NCBI GenBank assembly: GCA_051294375.1
Contig: CM119263.1
Span: 578,019-642,018, forward strand
Direction: 5' to 3'
Source of the DNA: Paraspadella gotoi
Lineage: Eukaryota; Chaetognatha
Length of the DNA: 64,000 bases
In this document: positions 57,036-64,000 of the stretch, in pieces
Layout of the letters: every line of letters begins with the position of its first letter
Numbering within the stretch: the stretch's first letter is position 1
The notes under the pieces: generated by a model
The model's input: only the letters and a program-made list of their open reading frames with translations
Database searches by the model: none
What the model was told of the DNA's origin: nothing
Made by a program: the position numbers and the translations under genes

Positions 57036-57095
57036 CAACCTCTCCGACCACATTTTCTGTCATTGTTGGCGCCAGTTGTGGAAATCCAGGGCAAT
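57036..57095 (-). CDS. Gene C exon H (first copy)
   Basis: Acceptor TTATTTCAG, two bases completing a codon, 19 codons and one base before GTGAGA: a phase 1-1 exon of 60 bp. The peptide is C-P-G-F-P-Q-L-A-P-T-M-T-E-N-V-V-G-E-V. It is identical in the second copy at 58987-59046. The phase matches exon G (58153-58456 or 60082-60378), giving Asn at the junction. Confidence 0.5.
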
Positions 57096-57599
57096 CTGAA
57101 ATAAAGGAAAAGGAAAAATCTTTTCATCAAAAGGGAAAACCAGTGGTAGCCCCATTAATTGTCCTTCTCATTTATGGGTTTCAAAGAAAATGCTAATTTG
57201 ATTAACATGTCATTTGGTGAGGGGAAACGTTAAGTAAATTAAAAAAAAGTTTGAAAAAAAATTGAAAAAACATTTTAAGCCCAAGTGAGTACTTGGCAAA
57301 AATGTTAGAACTTAGAAGAAAATCAGAAAATAAAGAGAAAAGATACTTTATGATATCGAATCGGTGGCGATCTAAAAAGTAAACGGTTGTATTTAAAGAT
57401 ATTTTTAAAAATGAGCCAATGAAAATATAAGTAATGAAAAATAAAATATGAGGTGAAGAAAAAAATCCTTTCCGGTTGAAGGCGAAAGTAAATCAACCTT
57501 TTTTAAATTAACTCATATCAATCGATGAGTAATTATAAAAAAAAAAGAGTTTACTTAATCTAATGAAAAAAAGGAGCTTATCTTCTTTCACTTTCTCTT

Positions 57600-57624
57600 T
57601 TTCTCTTTTTCTCTCTAATTCTCT

Positions 57625-57666
<42 letters not shown>

Positions 57667-57924
57667 ATCTCTCCTCTCTCCTCTCTCTCTCTCTTCTCCT
57701 CTCTGGTGTGTCTCTCTTTTCAATACCAAGTATTCCTTCTCATATATATTAATAAAGACAAAATAACAACCCACAAGGAAGTAGTTTATATCTTTTTAAA
57801 TTGCGTTCGTTCTCTCTCCTCTCTCTCTCCTCTCTCTCGTCTCTCTCTCTTTTCTTCTCTTCTTTTCTTCCTCTCCTCTCTCTATCTCTTTCTCTCTCTC
57901 TCCTCTCTCTTCTCTCTCTCTCTC

Positions 57925-57965
<41 letters not shown>

Positions 57966-58080
57966 CTCTCTCTCTTCTTCTCCCTCTCATCGCTCTCTCC
58001 TCTCTCTCCCTCTCTCTCTCTCTCCTTCTTTTCTCCCCTCTCTCTCTTCTCTCTCTCATCTTTCTCTCTCTTCTCTCTCT

Positions 58081-58126
<46 letters not shown>

Positions 58127-58150
58127 TCCTTCTCTCTCTCTCTCTCTCTC
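57600..58150 (+). repeat. Interrupted CT microsatellite
   Basis: Two (CT)n-rich blocks (57610-57712, 57810-58150). The very long S/L frame and the R/E frame on the other strand are artefacts of the repeat. Confidence 0.95.
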
Positions 58151-58152
58151 AC

Positions 58153-58456
58153 CTATTGCTCCTTGTCACGGCGCCCCTTCTCTTCTTCATTTCCGTCGCC
58201 ACCAAATTTTGGCGTCGACATTGCCAAGCGGTCACGTCATTTCTTCGCGCCAACGCCACCGCGTCATTTGTGTGGCGTGGCTCTTTTGACCTCGAGTTGA
58301 AGCGACGCTTTAGAGTGACGGCGTGGCGTGGGCGTCGTGGCGTGTGTCGAGGCAGGCGCCGTCGTCGTCGTCTCTTCCTTGTTGTTGTTGTTGTTGCTCT
58401 TCCTCCCTCGAAGACGATTGAGAGAGATGAAGAGCGATTACGAGACGGAAGAAAGC
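58153..58456 (-). CDS. Gene C exon G (first copy, indel-bearing)
   Basis: Same exon as 60082-60378, but with several single-base differences that change the frame in the Gln/Thr-rich part. It is flanked by CTCTCAG and GTGAGAG. The two copies differ where homopolymers or CAA repeats occur, so one or both contain assembly errors. Confidence 0.35.
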
Positions 58457-58463
58457 CTGAGAG

Positions 58464-58526
<63 letters not shown>

Positions 58527-58528
58527 TA

Positions 58529-58579
<51 letters not shown>

Positions 58580-58635
58580 AGAAAGAGAGAGATGACTGAT
58601 CAAAATCTACTTAAGAAGAAGTTTAATATTCATCA

Positions 58636-58670
<35 letters not shown>

Positions 58671-58895
58671 CTTTTNNNNNNNNNNNNNNNNNNNNNNNNN
58701 AATAATTGTAAATAAACAAATCCTTGGATGAAGATTCCTGGGTTTAATAGTGAACCGATTCCGTAGTGAGATTCCGTCAAGTGCGCTCAACTCAGAATTT
58801 TATTTTTTCTTTCTTTTCGAATTTTTATTTTTATTTAAAAAAAAAACATTTCAGATTTTCTTGAGCAGTCTTGGTTTTTAGATTTGAAGTCGTTT

Positions 58896-58974
<79 letters not shown>

Positions 58975-58986
58975 AGAGAGTCTCAC

Positions 58987-59046
58987 CAACCTCTCCGACC
59001 ACATTTTCTGTCATTGTTGGCGCCAGTTGTGGAAATCCAGGGCAAT
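58987..59046 (-). CDS. Gene C exon H (second copy)
   Basis: Identical in coding sequence and splice sites to 57036-57095. If the duplication is an artefact there is only one such exon. Confidence 0.5.
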
Positions 59047-59567
59047 CTGAAATAAAGGAAAAGGAAAATCTTTTCATCAAAAGGGAAAACCAGTGGTAGC
59101 CCCATTAATTGTCCTTCTCATTTATGGGTTTCAAAGAAAATGCTAATTTGATTAACATGTCATTTGGTGAGGGGAAACGTTAAGTAAATTAAAAAAAGTT
59201 TGAAAAAAAATTGAAAAAACATTTTAAGCCCAAGTGAGTACTTGGCAAAAATGTTAGAACTTAGAAGAAAATCAGAAAATAAGAGAAAAGATACTTTATG
59301 ATATCGAATCGGTGGCGATCTAAAAAGTAAACGGTTGTATTTAAAGATATTTTTAAAAATGAGCCAATGAAAATATAAGTAATGAAAAATAAAATATGAG
59401 GTGAAGAAAAAAATCCTTTCCGGTTGAAGGCGAAAGTAAATCAACCTTTTTTAAATTAACTCATATCAATCGATGAGTAATTATAAAAAAAAAAGAGTTT
59501 ACTTAATCTAATGAAAAAAAGGAGCTTATCTTCTTTCACTTTCTCTTTTTCTCTTTTTCTCTCTAAT

Positions 59568-59605
<38 letters not shown>

Positions 59606-59620
59606 CTCTCTCTCTTCTCT

Positions 59621-59665
<45 letters not shown>

Positions 59666-59774
59666 GCTCTGTGTGTCTCTCTTTTCAATACCAAGTATTC
59701 CTTCTCATATATAATTAATAAAGACAAATTACACCCACAAGGAAGTAGTTTATATCTTTTTAAATTGCGTTCGT

Positions 59775-59818
<44 letters not shown>

Positions 59819-59841
59819 TTCTCCTCTCTCTCTCTATCTCT

Positions 59842-59903
<62 letters not shown>

Positions 59904-60081
59904 CTCTCTCTCTCTCTTTCCCCTCCCTCTCCTCTCTCTCTCTCTCTCCCTCTCTCTCTCTCTCCTTCTCTCTTTCTCCTCTCTCTCTCTCTCTCTCTTT
60001 CTTTCTCTCTCTCTCTCTCTCTCTCCTCTCTCCTCTCTCTCTCTCTCTCTCTCTCCCTCTCCTTCTCTCTCTCTCTCTCAC

Positions 60082-60378
60082 TATTGCTCCTTGTCACGGC
60101 GCCCCTTCTCTTCTTCATTCGTCGCCACCAAATTTTGGCGTCGACATTGCAAGCGGTCACGTCATTTCTTCGCGCCAACGCCACCGCGTCATTTTGTGGC
60201 GTGGCTCTTTTGACTCCGAGTTGAAGCGACGCTTTAGAGTGACGGCGTGGCGTGGCGTCGTGGCGCTGTGTCGAGGCAGGCGCCGTCGTCGTCGTCTTCC
60301 CTTGTTGTTGTTGTTGTTGCCTCTTCCTCCTCGAAGACGATTGAGAGAGATGAAGAGCGATTACGAGACGGAGAAAGC
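60082..60378 (-). CDS. Gene C exon G, Gln/Thr-rich
   Basis: A (CT)n tract ending CTCTCAG precedes a 297-bp open exon in phase 1, ending before GTGAGAG in phase 1. It reads R-L-V-I-A-L-H-L-S-Q-S-S-S-R-R-K-R, a short Gln run (CAA repeat), T-T-T-T-A-P-A-S-T, then V-K-R-A-T-P-Q-N-D-A-V-A-L-A and a basic end with W-W-R-R-M-K-K-R-R. The composition suggests a disordered, basic region. The frame is only moderately secure because the twin copy differs by indels. Confidence 0.38.
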
Positions 60379-60380
60379 CT

Positions 60381-60509
<129 letters not shown>

Positions 60510-60598
60510 TGACTGATCAAAATCTACTTAAGAAGAAGTTTAATCTCAATTATTTCGCCGAAAGAAATTGTGACATCAGATTTTATTTATGAAGCTTT

Positions 60599-60604
60599 CT
60601 CTCG

Positions 60605-60696
<92 letters not shown>

Positions 60697-60710
60697 ACTC
60701 TCTCTCAACC
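60599..60710 (+). repeat. (CT)n microsatellite
   Basis: CT tract with a few interruptions. Confidence 0.95.
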
Positions 60711-60959
60711 AAAGGCAAATGATGAATAATAAGGAAAGCAACTTCTGTTGTCCTTTTGTTTATGTCGAGCTTCAAACGTTTGCTTCCGATTTTATGACAA
60801 CAGATTCTACACAATTACAAGCAAACAAAGGAACGGTCTCTCTCTCTCTCTCTCTCTCTCTGCCAGTTTTTTTTAGCAAACGTTTTTAGCGGTTGACATT
60901 AAAAGTAATTACTGTTTTTTTTTCTTCTTTATGATTATTGTCTTTCATTTGATTCTCAC

Positions 60960-61162
60960 TTTATTTCTCCTGTCATTTCGTTGAATAGAGATCCGATGTG
61001 TTCGAAAGCCGTGAGAAAGTCGCCGCCGCCGCCGCTGCCGGGCGTCGAACGCCGGGACGAGGCGGCGTCGATGGCACCGACGCCAAAAGCAGAGATGGCG
61101 CCGATGTCGTCGTCCTTTGAAGCGGAAAGGCGTCGCATCGTTTCCCGCTTCTTTTTCAAATT
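60960..61162 (-). CDS. Gene C exon E
   Basis: A very long (CT)n polypyrimidine tract ending CTCAG is followed in phase 0 by N-L-K-K-K-R-E-T-M-R-R-L-S-A-S-K-D-D-D-I. It continues with an alanine/glycine part, S-S-R-R-S-T-P-G-S-G-G-G-G, and a helical end D-F-L-T-A-F-E-H-I-G-S-L-F-N-E-M-T. The donor AAA|GTGAGA leaves phase 2. R-R-L-S and S-R-R-S resemble basophilic kinase sites (inference). The non-repetitive folded-looking ends and good splice sites make this one of the safest exons here. The family is not recognised. Confidence 0.68.
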
Positions 61163-61320
<158 letters not shown>

Positions 61321-61324
61321 GACT

Positions 61325-61456
61325 TGAGTTGCCCATCAAAAAATTATGCGCATTTTCCACAGTTTCTGTCTTCAGTTTTTTAAGAATCTCATTTTGAAAA
61401 ACAAGTTTCTCACGATTTTCCGAGTTGAGAGGAAGAGACATTTTCACTTTTTCACA
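61325..61456 (-). CDS. Candidate gene C exon D
   Basis: Open minus-strand stretch with an ATG at about 61442 in a good context (GTGAAAATGTC), reading M-S-L-P-L-N-S-E-N-R-E-K-L-V-F-Q-N-E-I-L and on to a helix K-K-L-K-T-E-T-V-E-N. It looks like a coiled-coil segment similar in character to exons A-C. No clear acceptor or donor frames it, so it might be an alternative first exon. The 3' boundary runs into the CT repeat. Confidence 0.38.
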
Positions 61457-61580
61457 CATTCACAACAGATAGTGACTTTCATAATTAGCTTCGTCAAATA
61501 AAAAGAAAAGGCGAACATCCGACAGTACAATAATTTCATTATTCTCATGTGATATTAGATAATATTATTAATATTATTAC

Positions 61581-61646
61581 CTCCGTCAATTCCAACATTT
61601 TCCAGAAGTCTCGACCAAAAGATTCGTAAGGATTCTTTTCTTTAAC
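61581..61646 (-). CDS. Gene C exon C (22 codons)
   Basis: Acceptor TCATCTCGACAG and donor GAG|GTAATA frame 22 codons in phase 0-0. The peptide is V-K-E-K-N-P-Y-E-S-F-G-R-D-F-W-K-M-L-E-L. The D-F-W-K-M-L-E-L core aligns with E-F-W-K-M-V-D-E of exon B and E-F-F-K-M-L-Q-L of exon A. Confidence 0.65.
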
Positions 61647-61908
61647 CTGTCGAGATGAAAACTCAAAGATGAATGAATGAATTAATTAATTAATTAATTT
61701 TTTTTACATTGTAAAAAGCGCTGATGATGGCTCGCATCAGAGCCGAAACATGTCTGCTATTGCTAATACAAAAATCGATTACACCATGGTTAAAATTTAG
61801 ACAAATTATAAATACATATCTGATTTTGTGAGGCGAATGCAAAATGATTTGTTGATTTAAATGTGTGATATTGACATTGACATACCGCCACAACATCGCA
61901 ATTTTCAC

Positions 61909-61977
61909 CTTTCGAGTCTCGTCGACCATTTTCCAAAATTCTCCACACATTATTTCCGATTTCTCGTCCTCTTTTTT
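61909..61977 (-). CDS. Gene C exon B (23 codons)
   Basis: Acceptor TTTTTTTTCAG and donor AAG|GTGAAA frame 23 codons in phase 0-0. The peptide is K-K-E-D-E-K-S-E-I-M-C-G-E-F-W-K-M-V-D-E. Good polypyrimidine tract. It belongs to the series of three equal-sized, related exons. Confidence 0.65.
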
Positions 61978-62069
61978 CTGAAAAAAAATAAATCAAAGAA
62001 GAAAAAGAATTAAACTGCAAGATTTTCTCATTTTTTTAAAGATTTTCTATCAAAGACAAAGTGAAGCAC

Positions 62070-62135
62070 CTGCAAAAGTTGCAGCATCTTGAAGAATTCA
62101 CAGATCAATTTTGCTTCATCAGCTCTTTTCGGCTT
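62070..62135 (-). CDS. Gene C exon A (22 codons)
   Basis: Acceptor TTTGATTCCAG and donor CAG|GTGCTT frame 22 codons in phase 0-0. The peptide is K-P-K-R-A-D-E-A-K-L-I-C-E-F-F-K-M-L-Q-L. It is the most upstream exon of the series that I recognise. A start codon exon was not identified between here and 62.8 kb. Confidence 0.62.
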
Positions 62136-62234
62136 CTGGAATCAAAGTTAAAAATACCATAAAACGAAATAAAATAAAATAAAATTGTCAGAGTAATGGA
62201 GGCCTTAAACCACCAAAGCCTGTCCAAAGTCAGG

Positions 62235-62305
62235 GGCAAGATAGCTTATTTATTGAATGAATGGATAATTTTTATATTGGTTGTACTAATTTCATAGACA
62301 AATGA
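62235..62305 (+). repeat. Dispersed repeat family 2, copy
   Basis: GGGGCAAGATAGCTTATTTATTGAATGAATGGATAATTTTTATATTGGTTG region, matching 33772 and, inverted, 32845. Confidence 0.7.
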
Positions 62306-62625
62306 AACATTTTTACGGCATCTTTCTGTAATACCATATAACCATTATAACAAATGATTCAACATAATCTTATTCATAAACAAAAGACATAAGGCGTTTC
62401 AATTCTCTCTTAACTTTTCCTCTCATTTCTCACTTTGCTTCAACCATTCCTTTTTCGATCTCCCGATTTCTCTCTCTTTTCCGCCTAAAATATTCATGGC
62501 CCCCTGGCCGAAAAGACCCGCCATGTTTTACCAGGGCCCCTGGACCCCTCGCCCCCAACACCCCCCCGGCCACGCCCACTAGCGCCTCTCGCCGCCCGGG
62601 ATTAATTTGCGGGGAACTGAAAGTC

Positions 62626-62695
62626 GACCTCGCGGCCTAATGATAAAAACTTCCATCGGGTCGTGCAAAAGGTCGGCGGATCTATCCCAGGTTAT
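62626..62695 (+). repeat. tRNA-like sequence, probably a SINE head
   Basis: GACCTCGCGGCCTAATGATAA closely resembles the 5' half and A box of metazoan tRNA-Arg (which has GACC-CGTGGCCTAATGGATAA from general knowledge). 45 bp later GGTCGGCGGATCTATCCC resembles a B box (GGTTCGANNCC) with changes. The acceptor stem does not close, so it is not a working tRNA. A tRNA-derived SINE head or decayed tRNA gene is the likeliest reading. Confidence 0.45.
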
Positions 62696-62768
62696 TTCGT
62701 TTTTAAGGCCGAGCCAATATGGGCGTCCGGTATTTCGCACCATAAACGCCTTTTAAAAACCTTGGAAA

Positions 62769-62857
62769 GCGCAAGATGGGGCGCCGAAAGCGCATGCGCA
62801 AGATGGGGCGCCGATTGCGTATGCGCAAGATGGGGCGCCGATTGCGCATGCGCAGAG
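62769..62857 (-). promoter_or_regulatory. 27-bp minisatellite with NRF1-type sites
   Basis: Three 27-bp units GCGCAAGATGGGGCGCC-GATTGCGCAT plus a partial fourth. The unit junctions create GCGCATGCGC palindromes, the binding motif of NRF1 (perfect at about 62790-62799 and 62844-62853, one mismatch between). Each unit also has an AAGATGG core (YY1-like). It lies about 630 bp upstream of gene C exon A on the minus strand, so it may be that gene's promoter. The link is inferred from position. Confidence 0.5.
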
Positions 62858-62879
62858 TTTTTTTTTAAATCCAATGGAT

Positions 62880-63415
62880 TTCGGAAGTCGTGGGAAGAGA
62901 ATGGGAATTAATGTTAGGTGAGGTCGGAGAGAGGGTAAGTAAGAGACGGATACGTAAGGGAGAGAGAGAGAGAGAGAAAGAGATAAAGAAAGAAGGAAAG
63001 TAAAAAAGATAAAAAGAGATGGAAAGAAAGTTAGAGAGAGAATGGGGTGGAAAGAGACTGGAGGCGAAAAAGAAAGAAAATAAAGAAATACTATGATTAT
63101 ACACGGACTTCAATCTGGAGTTATACGAACTTGTTATTTCATCAAAATGGGGAGCGATCGGCTTAAAAATTGTTTTTGACTCAAACAAAATTACTTGAAT
63201 TTTTTCCCCCTCAATTCGTAAAATTCTAGCTAGGATAGTTTCTATGTTATAAAAATTAAATTTCTAAAGAAGCAGCATTATTATATTATATAATATTTCG
63301 TTTATCTTATCAATACTACTCAGTCATAATTGTCACGCTTTTCTTTTAATATCTATTGAAAATAAAAATTTAAACTCAGAAAAAAAATTATAAAAGAGAA
63401 CTTTTTTAAGAAATA

Positions 63416-63498
<83 letters not shown>

Positions 63499-63780
63499 GT
63501 TAACATAGAAAATAGGAGAATTTTTTTGTAATATCAAATTAAGAAAGCGACTTTTTATCACCAAAACCTTTTGTTTTGTTAATTAGCAAGCTTTACAAGC
63601 TTTACAATCAGCGTTAGAAAAGAAGAAAAGAAAAGTGACTGCGCTCTTGAAAGCCACTCTTAGGAAATTTGAATATTTTTTTAAGGTCAACATAAACTAA
63701 TAAATGTTATAAAAATTATATATTTAAGTTTAATCAAGTCTTTTCGTATCACTCCAGATTTAAGTCCCTGTATAAACTTT
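62880..63780. other. Gene-free purine-rich then AT-rich DNA
   Basis: 62950-63080 is GA-rich. The rest is AT-rich with no exon seen. Confidence 0.55.
63419..63498 (+). repeat. (ATA)n trinucleotide tract
   Basis: About 26 ATA/AAT units without interruption. Confidence 0.97.
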
Positions 63781-63839
63781 CATGAAATCGCTTCTTTTCT
63801 CTTTTGTCTTTTTTCCATTTTTTCTTTTTTTTCTCCTCT

Positions 63840-63939
<100 letters not shown>

Positions 63940-64000
63940 TCTCTCTCTCTCTCTTTTTCTCTCTCTCTCTTTCTCTGTATCGTGTATTTCCTGGTGACAG

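Noticed and set aside
57706-58599. Very long open frame over CT repeats
   Set aside because: It is a translated (CT)n/(GA)n microsatellite joined to an exon read on the wrong strand. The same applies to other S/L-, R/E- and F/S-rich long frames, for example 23200-24522, 24799-25554, 44586-45290, 51657-52361 and 59834-60520.
60699-60806. Possible extra gene C exon (phase 2-2) between exons E and G
   Set aside because: The acceptor and upstream phase fit, but the downstream phase does not match exon G, and the donor lies in the GA repeat.
62692-62874. Minus-strand frame rich in A-P-H-L-A-H repeats
   Set aside because: It is the translated 27-bp NRF1-site minisatellite.

Overview
The window looks like a stretch of a metazoan, probably invertebrate, nuclear draft assembly. 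Supporting signs are short coding exons with canonical AG acceptors and GTAAGT/GTGAGA-type donors, pyrimidine-rich introns, TTAGGG-like interstitial tracts, no bacterial-style operons or ribosome binding sites, and a very heavy load of (GA/CT)n, (GTC)n, (CTTT)n and (GATA)n microsatellites. The species cannot be named from sequence alone. Most long open frames are translated microsatellites (runs of R/E, L/S or S/F) and are not genes. The real coding signal is a set of short exons, many without their own ATG, recognised by open frame, flanking splice sites and compatible phase.

Layout. 1-5.8 kb is a long inverted repeat with microsatellites at its centre. 5.8-9.6 kb is purine-rich, AT-rich or microsatellite DNA with one dispersed repeat. 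9.6-16.1 kb is a compositionally different island: a random-like 0.95-kb segment, a GC-rich frame-switching coding remnant and an array of regularly built hairpins. A first coding exon lies on the minus strand at 16.2-16.4 kb, followed by about 2 kb of AT-rich DNA without genes.

Gene A (minus strand, about 30.5 to 21.3 kb) has up to eight exons; the phases match where testable except at one exon. It includes a Cys-rich exon, acidic exons and a last exon with five 17-residue repeats. Gene B (minus, 37.4 to 36.4 kb) has three in-phase exons beginning with an ATG; exons 2 and 3 are diverged duplicates of each other. Gene C (minus, 62.1 to 57.0 kb) begins with three consecutive phase 0-0 exons of 22-23 codons encoding related E-F-(W/F)-K-M helices. 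An NRF1-site minisatellite lies about 630 bp upstream of its first recognised exon. No product could be identified for any of the three.

38.9-56.7 kb is a nest of direct and inverted copies of about 8 kb of sequence. Where compared, the direct copies are identical, whereas the inverted copies carry many small indels, and the junctions fall at N gaps or simple repeats. This is best read as assembly folding of noisy long reads, although a real palindromic locus is not excluded. A tandem 1.9-kb duplication at 56.7-60.5 kb behaves similarly. Terminal exons of further unidentified genes lie in this block and are therefore multiplied. Gaps of Ns are at 16071-16095, 18511-18535, 19579-19718, 20235-20502, 20706-21222, 21651-21832, 22578-22972, 23817-24449, 35002-35026, 35323-35375, 35995-36122, 38028-38187, 38641-38941, 45681-45705, 48303-48327, 54140-54164 and 58676-58700.
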